A stretch of 48,743 nucleotides of DNA from an uncultured Ruminococcus sp. (GTDB taxonomy: Bacteria > Bacillota > Clostridia > Oscillospirales > Ruminococcaceae), in the NCBI GenBank assembly GCA_900545345.1, contig UQYQ01000019.1:1-48743 (forward strand). Direction: 5' to 3'. The position numbers and the translations under genes are program-made. Shown here one piece after another: positions 1 to 7,422 of the stretch (positions are counted from its first letter, which is position 1; every line of letters starts with the position of its first letter). Under the pieces are notes generated by a model. It saw only the letters and a program-made list of their open reading frames with translations. It was not told the origin of the DNA and did no database searches.

Positions 1-780
1 CATGTTACAACAGTGGGTTATAACAAGACAGGCAGAAATATAAAAGTTGATTTAGCTGATAGTTATTTGAAAGGAAGTATAACACCTGAAAATTTAACCA
101 GATGGATAAAGCATTTAGATGCCGCTTATGATGCCTATTATGATTTAGTCGGAACTAAGCCGGTCAATGGCTCCAAAATCACAATAAAAGCATCTAGTGA
201 CAATTACGGATGGGCATGGGTATATTCTTCAAATAGTGACCCTACTATTTATTGGAAAAAAGATTACATCAGTGATGAATTAAAGGTTATAAATAAAACA
301 GATACATGGTCATTTGGGATTTTGCATGAACTGGGTCATTTATTTGATATAAATGACCGATGGAATTTTGATGCAGAGTTTTGGGCTAACACTAAAATGG
401 TTTATGTACTTGAAACCTTGAACGCAAAAGTTTTGATGAATAACAAGCTTTATACAGGAGCGGAAATAGCTCAGTATTATTACTCGGGTGCAGGTAGCGG
501 TTCATATATTAATACATTAGGAAAATCAGAACCTACATACTCCGGTGATGGATTAACATATATGTTTATACATCTGAAAAATCAAGTTGGTTGGAATGCA
601 TTTAAATCTGCATTCAGATATATATCCGATAAAAGAATTGTTGCCCCTCAAAATGATAAATTTAATATGTTTATGAGTATATTGAAAAATAATAGTAATG
701 GTTATGACCCAATGTCAATTTTTACAGCCAAACAAAAAAGTGTTATCAGTTCAGCACTGAATCAAAACAATATAAAATAA
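1..780 (+). CDS. M60-like (enhancin/mucin-type) zinc metallopeptidase, 3' part
   Basis: The reading frame is open from base 1 without a clear start, so the gene begins outside the window; a GTG at 13 lies in frame but has no ribosome binding site. The visible 259 codons contain HELGH near residue 109, followed by a glutamate in FDAEFW about 15 residues on. This fits the HExxH...E gluzincin signature of the M60-like/enhancin family, in which the two histidines and the downstream glutamate bind zinc. Known M60-like enzymes from gut bacteria are secreted and cut mucin-type glycoproteins; that role here is inference. There are no cysteines or membrane segments in the visible part. A strong terminator follows. 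A different HExxH peptidase family remains possible because the N-terminal half is not visible. Confidence 0.75.
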   Translation, partial: HVTTVGYNKTGRNIKVDLADSYLKGSITPENLTRWIKHLDAAYDAYYDLVGTKPVNGSKITIKASSDNYGWAWVYSSNSDPTIYWKKDYISDELKVINKTDTWSFGILHELGHLFDINDRWNFDAEFWANTKMVYVLETLNAKVLMNNKLYTGAEIAQYYYSGAGSGSYINTLGKSEPTYSGDGLTYMFIHLKNQVGWNAFKSAFRYISDKRIVAPQNDKFNMFMSILKNNSNGYDPMSIFTAKQKSVISSALNQNNIK

Positions 781-868
781 ATAACTGTATTAGAAAGAAA
801 TTTTGTTTATGATATGTATTATCGGTATTTCAAACAAAATTTAAAACTTTTTACTTTAGGAGCATATA

Positions 869-905
869 AAAACAAGCACTGCATTAGTAGTGCTTGTTTT
901 GTATT
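869..905. terminator. Bidirectional intrinsic terminator
   Basis: A perfect 12-bp inverted repeat (869-880 with 889-900, core AAGCACT/AGTGCTT) with an 8-nt loop has A-rich and T-rich flanks on both sides. It lies between the convergent metallopeptidase and LysR genes and can serve both. Confidence 0.85.
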
Positions 906-929
906 AATAGGGATATATTTTTCGAAAAT

Positions 930-1820
930 TTATTCAGTAAGATTCTTTACTGCTTTAACTAATTTTAGTACATCTTCAGAAGCATTTAAGCTGTACATCA
1001 AACCGTAAGGAATACTGTATTTCCAGTTAACCGGAATTGATATAAGGGCAGGGTGAACATCCTGCCAGCATTCAATAGTGAGAAGAACTTTTCCTGTTTC
1101 TGCGCAATGATTAAATACTGATAAATCGTAAAACTGCGGTGTATCCCATATCTGGATTTGAGGGTGATTTTTTTCTAAATCATTGCGTAAAAAGTCATTC
1201 ACTCCTGAATCTCCTCGTTTAACCATCATAAGTGTTTCTCCGTATAAATCTTCAATATTAATGGTTTTTTTGTTTGCAAGACGATGTTCCCGTGATACAG
1301 AAACCATTTTTTTGTACCTGCCAAGCGGGAGAAAGTTACAGAGTTTAAACCAGGCTTTTGAATCACATACGCCTATTAAAAAGTCGAATTTCTTGCCTAA
1401 TTGAGAAATTTCCGACAGAATTCCTTCATGATTATCTTCAAACGGAACAAGATGCAATTTATACTCAGGAAAATTTTTATTTACATTATACCATAAATCC
1501 ATAAAAGGTTTTGCAGGATTTAAAAGAGAAGTTCCTATGCAAAATGTAGTATCTTTTGCATGAAGAGCGGCTTTTGCATCTGATATAGTTTTTTTTGAAA
1601 AATTAATAATATGTTTTGCATCACGATAAATAATTTTACCTGCATCTGTCAAATGTATACCTGAAGCTGTGCGTTCAATTAGTTTAAGTGCTAGATGCTT
1701 TTCGAGTGCGTTCATTTGCTTCATAACGGCTGTAGGTGAAATGTACAGTCGTTCTGCTGCCTTGTTAAGGCTTCCGCAATCGGCTACAGCAATGAAAGTG
1801 TCAAGCATGTAATTATACAT
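930..1820 (-). CDS. LysR-family transcriptional regulator
   Basis: This 296-residue protein has a LysR N-terminal winged helix-turn-helix (about residues 1-60: AADCGSLNKAAERLYIS, then VMKQMNALEKHL) followed by a periplasmic-binding-like effector domain (about 90-290). The length is typical. The ATG at 1820 follows GGAGG with 5-nt spacing. The gene is divergent from the flavodoxin-cupin-reductase operon, with 115 bp between the two starts and an inverted repeat in that gap (1838-1858), the usual arrangement for a LysR protein that controls its neighbour and itself. The effector cannot be told from sequence; a redox-active or quinone-like compound would fit the operon content, but that is inference. 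Confidence 0.9.
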   Translation of the reverse strand: MYNYMLDTFIAVADCGSLNKAAERLYISPTAVMKQMNALEKHLALKLIERTASGIHLTDAGKIIYRDAKHIINFSKKTISDAKAALHAKDTTFCIGTSLLNPAKPFMDLWYNVNKNFPEYKLHLVPFEDNHEGILSEISQLGKKFDFLIGVCDSKAWFKLCNFLPLGRYKKMVSVSREHRLANKKTINIEDLYGETLMMVKRGDSGVNDFLRNDLEKNHPQIQIWDTPQFYDLSVFNHCAETGKVLLTIECWQDVHPALISIPVNWKYSIPYGLMYSLNASEDVLKLVKAVKNLTE

Positions 1821-1837
1821 ATTGTCCTCCTGTCATA

Positions 1838-1858
1838 GTATAAACTTTTTGTTTATAC
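1838..1858. promoter_or_regulatory. Inverted repeat, candidate LysR operator
   Basis: GTATAAAC, five T residues, GTTTATAC forms a perfect hyphenated palindrome. It lies 18 bp upstream of the LysR start and about 15 bp upstream of the -35 box of the divergent operon, a position where a LysR protein could repress itself and activate the operon. Confidence 0.6.
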
Positions 1859-1871
1859 CATAGTAACATAT

Positions 1872-1901
1872 TTGAAATTCCCAGTCAAGCAAAGTTATGA
1901 T
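1872..1901 (+). promoter_or_regulatory. Probable promoter of the redox operon
   Basis: TTGAAA (1872-1877) and TATGAT (1896-1901) are separated by 18 bp, 35 bp before the flavodoxin start. The match is imperfect, as expected for an activator-dependent promoter. Confidence 0.5.
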
Positions 1902-1935
1902 ACAATATGAATATAAAAATTTGGGAGGAATTGAA

Positions 1936-2448
1936 ATGTCTAAAAAGTTGATTGTTTATTATTCAAGAGCTTATGAGAATTATGTAAACGGAATGCTGAA
2001 AACACTTAAAATAGGAAACACTGAAGCAGCTGCAGATATAATTCAAAAGTTAACTGATGCTGATATTTTCAAAATAGAGCAGGCACAGGATTATTCAAAG
2101 GATTATAATGAGTGTATTGCTCAGGCACAATCGGATCAGAAGCGTAATGCCCGACCTGAACTGAAATCTTATCCTGAAAGCATTGATAATTATGATTTGA
2201 TATATCTTGGTTTTCCTAACTATTGGGGAACAATGCCTATGGCTGTTTTTACTTTTTTAGAGCGTTTTAATTTCAGCGGAAAAACAATAAAACCTTTTTG
2301 TACGCATGAGGGCAGCGGAATGGGAAGCAGTGAAAATGATATAAAAATGCTGTGTTCAAATGCAGTTATTAAAAAAGGTCTTGCCATTCATGGAAGCAGA
2401 GTGATAAAATCAAAATCTGATATAGAAAAATGGATTGAGGAGGATTAA
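1936..2448 (+). CDS. Flavodoxin-family protein (cytosolic)
   Basis: A 170-residue flavodoxin-like FMN-binding protein that should carry electrons or reduce small molecules in the cytosol. It starts KKLIVYYSRAYENYVNG, the phosphate-binding edge of the flavodoxin fold, and carries YDLIYLGFPNYWGTMP, the strand and aromatic loop that packs on the flavin. The ATG at 1936 is chosen because GGGAGG lies 8 bases upstream; the in-frame ATG at 1897 has no such site and overlaps the promoter. It is the first gene of the LysR-controlled operon, only 3 bp from the cupin. Its closest relative in the window is the lipoprotein three genes downstream, with the same domain but a signal peptide. Confidence 0.85.
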   Translation: MSKKLIVYYSRAYENYVNGMLKTLKIGNTEAAADIIQKLTDADIFKIEQAQDYSKDYNECIAQAQSDQKRNARPELKSYPESIDNYDLIYLGFPNYWGTMPMAVFTFLERFNFSGKTIKPFCTHEGSGMGSSENDIKMLCSNAVIKKGLAIHGSRVIKSKSDIEKWIEED

Positions 2449-2451
2449 CAT

Positions 2452-2862
2452 ATGAAATTAAAAGAAATGAGTGTATTTCCTATAGGAGAGCCTAATAATG
2501 CATTTGCTGATTATTTTATCGGACAGAGTTATTTAAATATGCTTTCAACAGAGCAGGTTGCTATCGGAAATGTTACTTTTGAACCTGGGTGCCGCAATAA
2601 CTGGCATATACATCATGCTGACAACGGAGGAGGTCAAATGCTTATCGTGACAGCAGGTGAGGGTTATTACCAGGAGTATGGTGAAAAGGCAATAAAGATT
2701 AAATCAGGAGATATTGTTCATATACCTCCGAATGTTAAGCATTGGCATGGTGCGGCAGCTGATTCTTGGTTTCGGCATCTGGCGATTGAAGTGCCGGGCG
2801 ATAATTGCAAAACTCAGTGGTGTGAACCTGTTTCTGATGAAGAGTACAAAAAACTGAAATAA
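2452..2862 (+). CDS. Cupin-domain protein
   Basis: This 136-residue single-domain cupin has metal-binding motif 1 visible as NWHIHHADNGGGQ (about residues 48-60), followed by the beta-strand pattern IKSGDIVHIPPNVKHWHG with the second-motif histidine. The usual motif-1 glutamate appears to be replaced by glutamine. Small cupins of this type are often encoded beside or fused to carboxymuconolactone-decarboxylase-like proteins, and that partner is the next gene. The ATG at 2452 follows GAGGAGG. The substrate is unknown; a role in detoxifying or isomerising a quinone or other reactive compound is inference from the operon. Confidence 0.85.
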   Translation: MKLKEMSVFPIGEPNNAFADYFIGQSYLNMLSTEQVAIGNVTFEPGCRNNWHIHHADNGGGQMLIVTAGEGYYQEYGEKAIKIKSGDIVHIPPNVKHWHGAAADSWFRHLAIEVPGDNCKTQWCEPVSDEEYKKLK

Positions 2863-2884
2863 TTTTGAGAAAGGATTGATTTAT

Positions 2885-3202
2885 ATGGCAAAGGTAACAG
2901 CAGGAAGAGATGAACTAGGAGAATTTGCTCCTAAGTTTGCACAGCTTAATGACGATATTTTGTTTGGTGAAGTTTGGTCAAGAGAAGATAAACTATCGGC
3001 AAGAGACAGAAGTATAGTTACAGTAGTCGCTTTAATGGCAAGCGGCATTTTGGATAGTTCTTTAAAATTTCATCTTCAAAATGCCAAAAATCACGGTGTG
3101 ACTAAAGAAGAAATTTCAGAAATTCTCACACATGCTGCTTTTTATGCGGGTTGGCCAAAGTCATGGGCAGCATTTCGTATGGCTAAAGAAGTTTGGGACT
3201 AG
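2885..3202 (+). CDS. Carboxymuconolactone decarboxylase-like protein
   Basis: About 105 residues of the CMD/AhpD-like alpha-helical fold. It carries RDRSIVTVVALMASG and FHLQNAKNHGVTKEEISEIL followed by THAAFYAGWP, typical of short CMD-family proteins. The AhpD CxxC redox pair is absent, so it is not a peroxidase-type member. The ATG at 2885 is preferred over the one at 2876 because AAAGGA lies about 10 bases upstream of it. It sits in the operon directly after the cupin; the two are fused in some bacteria, which suggests they act together. The actual substrate is unknown. Confidence 0.85.
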   Translation: MAKVTAGRDELGEFAPKFAQLNDDILFGEVWSREDKLSARDRSIVTVVALMASGILDSSLKFHLQNAKNHGVTKEEISEILTHAAFYAGWPKSWAAFRMAKEVWD

Positions 3203-3244
3203 TGTCAGTTAGTCAATTATAGAAAACCGAAAAGGAGAATAATT

Positions 3245-3919
3245 ATGAAAAAAATCGTTGCTTTATTTTTGAGCATGACACTTATGTTAAGTGTTACAGC
3301 CTGCAATAATACAGGAGATGAAGATAAATCAAACACTTCCTCTGAAAGTATTACATCTTCTCAAAGTTCAACTAACAATGAGGAAACAGACAGTAAGTCA
3401 CAAACAACAGAAGAAAATTCATCAGATGAATCGGTAAAGGAGATTAAAACCCTTGTAGCATATTTTTCATGGTCCAGCAACACTGAAAAAATGGCAAAGT
3501 CAATAAGTGAACAAACAGGCGGAGATTTATATGAAATTCAGCCTTTGAATCCTTATCCTGAGGATTATACAGAGTGCACTGAGGTTGCTTTAAAAGAGCG
3601 TGATGATAATGCCAGACCTAAAATAAAAGACCCTATTGCTTCAATTAAACAATATGACCGCATATTAATCGGTTACCCAATCTGGTGGCATACAGCTCCA
3701 ATGATTATAGGTTCATTTTTAGAAAGCTATGACCTAACGGGTGTTGAAATTTATCCGTTTGCACAGTCGGCTTCTATGGATAAAGAGCAGTTTAATACAT
3801 CAATGGAATTTGTCCGTAAATGTGCAGGCAGCGGAACAGTTCACGATGGTCTGTTTGCAAACGCCTCGGATACAAATTCTATTATAAAATATTTAAAAGA
3901 CAATAAGCTTATAGGTTAA
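3245..3919 (+). CDS. Flavodoxin-domain lipoprotein
   Basis: A 224-residue exported protein. A lipoprotein signal peptide (MKKIVALFLSMTLML, lipobox SVTAC, cysteine near residue 20) is followed by a Ser/Thr/Glu/Asn-rich linker to about residue 65. A flavodoxin domain follows: TLVAYFSWSSNTEKMAKSI is the FMN phosphate loop and YDRILIGYPIWWHTAP the flavin-stacking region. It should be anchored to the outer face of the membrane. It is encoded in the same operon as a cytosolic flavodoxin, so one operon places flavodoxin-fold proteins on both sides of the membrane. AAAGGAG precedes the ATG. Any partner in extracellular electron transfer is inference. Confidence 0.88.
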   Translation: MKKIVALFLSMTLMLSVTACNNTGDEDKSNTSSESITSSQSSTNNEETDSKSQTTEENSSDESVKEIKTLVAYFSWSSNTEKMAKSISEQTGGDLYEIQPLNPYPEDYTECTEVALKERDDNARPKIKDPIASIKQYDRILIGYPIWWHTAPMIIGSFLESYDLTGVEIYPFAQSASMDKEQFNTSMEFVRKCAGSGTVHDGLFANASDTNSIIKYLKDNKLIG

Positions 3920-3936
3920 AAAAGGGAGGATAAATT

Positions 3937-4824
3937 ATGGAGTATATAACATTATCAAACGGCATAAAAATGCCTGTTTTGGGCTATGGAGTTTATCAGG
4001 TTACAAAAGATGAATGTGAAAGATGCGTTCTTGACGCTTTAAAGGCAGGATATCGTTCAATCGATACAGCACAGTCATATTTTAATGAAGAAGAAGTCGG
4101 TTCAGCAATTAAAAAATCAGGCGTACCGAGAGAAGAAATTTTTTTAACATCAAAAGTTTGGATTGAGAACTACGGATATGATGCATGTAAAAAATCTGTA
4201 GAAGAATCTCTTAAAAAGCTCAAAACCGATTATTTAGACCTAATGTTGCTTCATCAGCCTTTTGCCGATTATTACGGTGCATGGAGAGCACTTGAGGATT
4301 TATATAAAGAGGGAAGACTCAAAGCTATAGGCATTTCAAATTTTTACCCTGACAGAATGGTTGATATTGCTTCATTTGCTGAAATTCGTCCTATGGTCAA
4401 TCAAGTTGAGGTTCATCCTTTTAATCAACAAATTATTGCAAAAAAATATATGGACAAATATGGTGTTCAGATTGAAGCTTGGGCACCATTCGGCGAAGGC
4501 AGAGGAGGTCTTTTCGACAATAAGATTCTAAGAGAAATAGGTGAAAAATATAATAAGACAACAGCGCAGGTTATGCTTCGCTGGCATATTCAGCGAGGCG
4601 TGGTTGTAATACCTAAATCTATTCATTATGAACGCATGGTAGAAAACTTTAATGTGTTTGATTTTAAGCTTAGTGATGAGGACATGGCAGAAATATCAAA
4701 ATTAGATAAAAATGAAAGCTCATTCTTTTCACACTATGACCCTCAAATGGTTGAATGGTTTGTCAACATGGTAGAAGAACGTAAGAATAACCATGACAGC
4801 AGTACGGAAAAGAAAAATTGGTAA
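3937..4824 (+). CDS. Aldo/keto reductase
   Basis: A 295-residue NAD(P)H-dependent (beta/alpha)8 reductase. The catalytic tetrad is visible: Asp in YRSIDTAQSY, Tyr in SYFNEEEVG, Lys in FLTSKVW and His in LMLLHQP. The C-terminal cofactor site VVVIPKSIHYERMVEN is also intact. The length is normal for bacterial AKR5-type enzymes. It is the last gene of the LysR-controlled operon, preceded by AAGGGAGG and followed by a strong terminator. It reduces an aldehyde or ketone; the sequence does not say which one. Confidence 0.92.
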   Translation: MEYITLSNGIKMPVLGYGVYQVTKDECERCVLDALKAGYRSIDTAQSYFNEEEVGSAIKKSGVPREEIFLTSKVWIENYGYDACKKSVEESLKKLKTDYLDLMLLHQPFADYYGAWRALEDLYKEGRLKAIGISNFYPDRMVDIASFAEIRPMVNQVEVHPFNQQIIAKKYMDKYGVQIEAWAPFGEGRGGLFDNKILREIGEKYNKTTAQVMLRWHIQRGVVVIPKSIHYERMVENFNVFDFKLSDEDMAEISKLDKNESSFFSHYDPQMVEWFVNMVEERKNNHDSSTEKKNW

Positions 4825-4836
4825 TTTAGTTTTTGA

Positions 4837-4877
4837 ATATTGTCAGCACATAAGATGTGTGCTGACAATATTTTTGT
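4837..4877 (+). terminator. Intrinsic terminator of the redox operon
   Basis: A perfect 14-bp stem (4837-4850 with 4858-4871; core GTCAGCACA/TGTGCTGAC) with a 7-nt loop is followed directly by TTTTTG. Confidence 0.92.
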
Positions 4878-4962
4878 ATTTTATATGGTTAAAATTTTTT
4901 TCTTATCATATTTGTTCTGATTTTTAATATACTTTTATTAAGTAAAAAAAGGAGGACAAACA

Positions 4963-6252
4963 TTGAAACACAAAAGAATTACAAAAACTTTATCATTACT
5001 GTTGACCTTAACATTGTTACTTTGTTCCTGTCAAACTGCTCACGGTTCGGAAAAATTTGAAATCAGAAATGAGGGTATTGCGTCAAACGGCTTTGAAAAA
5101 GAAAAAGACAACAATAAACCTGAAGAAAAAGAAACAGGCAACATAAATAAGCAATCAAATAAAGCATATGAACCGCTTAATTATGATGAACAAAAGGCTA
5201 TTTGGTTCTCTTATATTGATTTAGCAGAATTTATTTCCGGTAATACAAAGCAGGAATTTAAAGCTTCTATAGGTTTAGCTCTTGACGAGGTAAGCAAAGC
5301 AGGGTTTAATACCGTCTATATTCACGTACGGGCTTTTGAAGATGCATTTTACAAGTCTGAGCTGTTTCCTAAAACAGCTTATTTAGGTGATAATACATAT
5401 GACCCGCTTAAAATAATTATATCTAAGGCACATAAGCTGAATTTATCTGTACATGCATGGATAAACCCGTTCAGATGCGGTACAAGCGAAACAATTAATT
5501 CAACTGCAGATAATTATACAATTAAAAAGTGGTATAAAGACAAAAATAAAAAAGGTAAATATATTGTAAGTGTAAAAAATGACGAGCATCTGTGGTTAAA
5601 TCCTGCTTATGACGAAGTCAGAAATTTAGTAGCGGATGGTGCATCAGAAATTGCCGAAAATTACGATATTGACGGTATACATTTCGACGATTATTTTTAC
5701 CCTACTACTGAAAAGAGTTTTGACCATGAAGCATTTGAAAAATCAGGAACCGATAATTTATCTGAATGGCGTATCGACAATATAAACAAAATGGTTAAGC
5801 TTGTGTACGATTCAGTTAAAAAAGTTGATAAAAACATTAAGTTCGGCATCTCACCTCAGGGTAACATTGAAAATGACTACCAGCTTCAGTTTGCAGATGT
5901 GAAAACATGGTGCAGCAAGTCAGGATATATTGATTATATAGCACCGCAGGTCTATTATGGATATTCAAGTACAAGTCCTTATAAAGAAACGATAGAGAGA
6001 TGGAACTCGATAAAAACCAATAAAAATGTTAAGCTTGTAATAGGCTTGGCAGAATATAAAGTAGTAACCGAAGATGAATTTTTAAACAACGAAGGAATAA
6101 TAGCAAATCAGATAAAGGATGCAAAAAAGCTTTCAAATTACGGCGGGATTGCAATTTATAATTATAAGAACTTATTTAAAGCGGAAAAAAAGTTTTCTGA
6201 CAGAATAAAGTCAGAATACACTTATATTGCAAAAGAATTAGCCGAAGAATAA
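4963..6252 (+). CDS. GHL10-family (glycoside-hydrolase-like) lipoprotein
   Basis: A 429-residue lipoprotein with a signal peptide, a lipobox ending LLLCSC (cysteine about residue 23) and a charged Lys/Glu/Asn-rich linker to about residue 70. The following TIM-barrel domain resembles the DUF187/GHL10 family: KAIWFSYIDLAEF, GFNTVYIHVRAFEDAFYKS, LSVHAWINPFR, DIDGIHFDDYFYP and IDYIAPQVYYG. Members are thought to act on cell-surface polysaccharide or peptidoglycan, but biochemistry is sparse. The start is TTG at 4963, fixed by AGGAGG about 8 bases upstream. The gene is monocistronic: the terminator at 4837-4877 lies upstream and a separate yajC promoter downstream. Confidence 0.87.
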   Translation: MKHKRITKTLSLLLTLTLLLCSCQTAHGSEKFEIRNEGIASNGFEKEKDNNKPEEKETGNINKQSNKAYEPLNYDEQKAIWFSYIDLAEFISGNTKQEFKASIGLALDEVSKAGFNTVYIHVRAFEDAFYKSELFPKTAYLGDNTYDPLKIIISKAHKLNLSVHAWINPFRCGTSETINSTADNYTIKKWYKDKNKKGKYIVSVKNDEHLWLNPAYDEVRNLVADGASEIAENYDIDGIHFDDYFYPTTEKSFDHEAFEKSGTDNLSEWRIDNINKMVKLVYDSVKKVDKNIKFGISPQGNIENDYQLQFADVKTWCSKSGYIDYIAPQVYYGYSSTSPYKETIERWNSIKTNKNVKLVIGLAEYKVVTEDEFLNNEGIIANQIKDAKKLSNYGGIAIYNYKNLFKAEKKFSDRIKSEYTYIAKELAEE

Positions 6253-6293
6253 GAAAAAATTAAAATTGCATAATGAAAATTTTGTGAAAAGAC

Positions 6294-6322
6294 TTGTCTT
6301 TATATGAAAATGCTGATATAAT
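6294..6322 (+). promoter_or_regulatory. Sigma-A-type promoter of yajC
   Basis: TTGTCT (6294-6299), a 17-bp spacer and TATAAT (6317-6322), with an extended -10 TG at 6314-6315, lie 31 bp before the yajC ATG. Confidence 0.75.
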
Positions 6323-6353
6323 AAAAAGGTAATTTTTTTAGGAGGACAGATAA

Positions 6354-6674
6354 ATGGATATATTTATTAATACTTTAGCAGATGGAAATGCAAATTCAGC
6401 TATGTCTTTAGTAAGTCTTGTACCATTAATTCTTATAATTGTTGTGTTTTATTTTTTACTTATAAGACCGCAGAAGAAAAAGGATAAGCAGGATGCACAG
6501 ATGAGAAAAAACCTGCAGGTCGGTGACGAAGTTGTTACAGCCGGCGGAGTTGTAGGTATAGTATTCTCTATTAAAGAAGATACAGTTGTTGTTGAAACAG
6601 GCGGGGACAGAAGTAAAATCAGAGTTAAAAAATGGGCTATTGCACAGAATTTGACTGTTCACGATGATCAATAA
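6354..6674 (+). CDS. yajC: YajC, preprotein translocase accessory subunit
   Basis: A 106-residue protein with one membrane segment (about residues 18-38, LVPLILIIVVFYFLLI) followed by the family signature RPQKKKDKQ and a soluble beta-rich domain with LQVGDEVVTAGGVVGIV. YajC associates with SecDF in Sec-dependent export. AGGAGG precedes the ATG. In many genomes secD and secF lie close by; here the next genes are a small membrane protein and the SCIFF pair, and no secDF is present in the window. Confidence 0.95.
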   Translation: MDIFINTLADGNANSAMSLVSLVPLILIIVVFYFLLIRPQKKKDKQDAQMRKNLQVGDEVVTAGGVVGIVFSIKEDTVVVETGGDRSKIRVKKWAIAQNLTVHDDQ

Positions 6675-6734
6675 AAAGTAATATTTTATAGAAATCCTGA
6701 ATAAAGTTTATTATAAAGCTTTAGGAGGGATTTT

Positions 6735-7145
6735 TTGTTTGCACATACAAGAAGGCGTTCCTCAGCGTCTGTTAAAAAAGATATATTTTTTGTTTTAATT
6801 GCAATATTAGCAGGATTTCTTATAACCGCACTTGTTTTACTGTTCTTCTCTTTTATCCTTACGAAGATTGACGCACCGGAAAAGGTAATAAAACTGCTTT
6901 CTACAGTTGCCCTCGGTGTCGGTACATATTTCGGCGGATACATATGTTCAAAACACAAGCACAACAGAGGGATTTTCAGGGGAGCTTTATGCGGTTTTAT
7001 AATGTTTTGTACTGTGGTGGTCTTTGGTGCAATATTTGCTGACACAGTTTTATCTTTCAGTGCGACAACGAAACTTATCCTTACACTTGTGTGCGGAGCA
7101 ATCGGAGGAATAGTCGGTGCTAATTCAAAATTCAAAAGATATTGA
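6735..7145 (+). CDS. Four-helix membrane protein, TIGR04086 family
   Basis: A 136-residue integral membrane protein. Four hydrophobic segments lie near residues 17-42, 53-69, 77-98 and 110-128, separated by short charged loops (for example CSKHKHNRG). It resembles the TIGR04086 family of Clostridial membrane proteins, which tend to be encoded next to yajC and the SCIFF genes. No function is established. The start is TTG at 6735, placed by TTAGGAGGG about 7 bases upstream. It is probably cotranscribed with yajC (60 bp gap) and may insulate or assist the SCIFF locus, which is inference from position only. Confidence 0.8.
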   Translation: MFAHTRRRSSASVKKDIFFVLIAILAGFLITALVLLFFSFILTKIDAPEKVIKLLSTVALGVGTYFGGYICSKHKHNRGIFRGALCGFIMFCTVVVFGAIFADTVLSFSATTKLILTLVCGAIGGIVGANSKFKRY

Positions 7146-7170
7146 CAGATTTTTTATATTATGATATACT
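7142..7170 (+). promoter_or_regulatory. Consensus promoter of the SCIFF gene
   Basis: TTGACA (7142-7147), a 17-bp spacer and TATACT (7165-7170), with an extended -10 TG at 7162-7163, overlap the last codons of the upstream gene. The SCIFF ATG follows 27 bp downstream. Confidence 0.85.
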
Positions 7171-7196
7171 ATAAAAAAACACTTGGAGGAAATATA

Positions 7197-7340
7197 ATGA
7201 AACATATCAAGACTATTAATAAAACAAATTTAAAGAAAACAGCTGCTAAAGGCGGATGCGGTAACTGTCAGGCTTCATGCCAGTCTGCATGTAAGACTTC
7301 ATGCACTGTTGCTAACCAGAAATGCGAAAAAGACGCATAG
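7197..7340 (+). CDS. scfA: SCIFF ribosomal peptide precursor (six cysteines in forty-five)
   Basis: A 47-residue peptide. The N-terminal leader MKHIKTINKTNLKKT is followed by a core with six cysteines at residues 21, 24, 28, 32, 36 and 43. That count and spacing, together with the adjacent radical SAM maturase, identify it as SCIFF, a nearly universal Clostridial RiPP in which cysteine sulfurs are joined to neighbouring alpha-carbons as thioethers. The mature role is not settled. GGAGG lies about 8 bases before the ATG. It has its own strong promoter and is followed by a terminator hairpin, so it is probably made in excess over its maturase. Confidence 0.96.
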   Translation: MKHIKTINKTNLKKTAAKGGCGNCQASCQSACKTSCTVANQKCEKDA

Positions 7341-7375
7341 CAGTTTTAACTTGGTATTTTAAATATTGATTGTTT

Positions 7376-7405
7376 AGAGGGACAGCATTTGTCCCTTTAA
7401 TTTTT
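7376..7405 (+). terminator. Intrinsic terminator/attenuator between SCIFF and its maturase
   Basis: A 9-bp stem (7376-7384 with 7390-7398, one G-U pair; core GGGACA/TGTCCC) with a 5-nt loop is followed by AA and TTTTT. It lies 18 bp before the maturase ATG. Confidence 0.8.
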
Positions 7406-7422
7406 GCATGGAGGAAATTAAA

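Noticed and set aside
814..1008. Short plus-strand frame across the terminator at 869-905
   Set aside because: It runs through the terminator hairpin and into the lysR 3' end and has no recognisable features.
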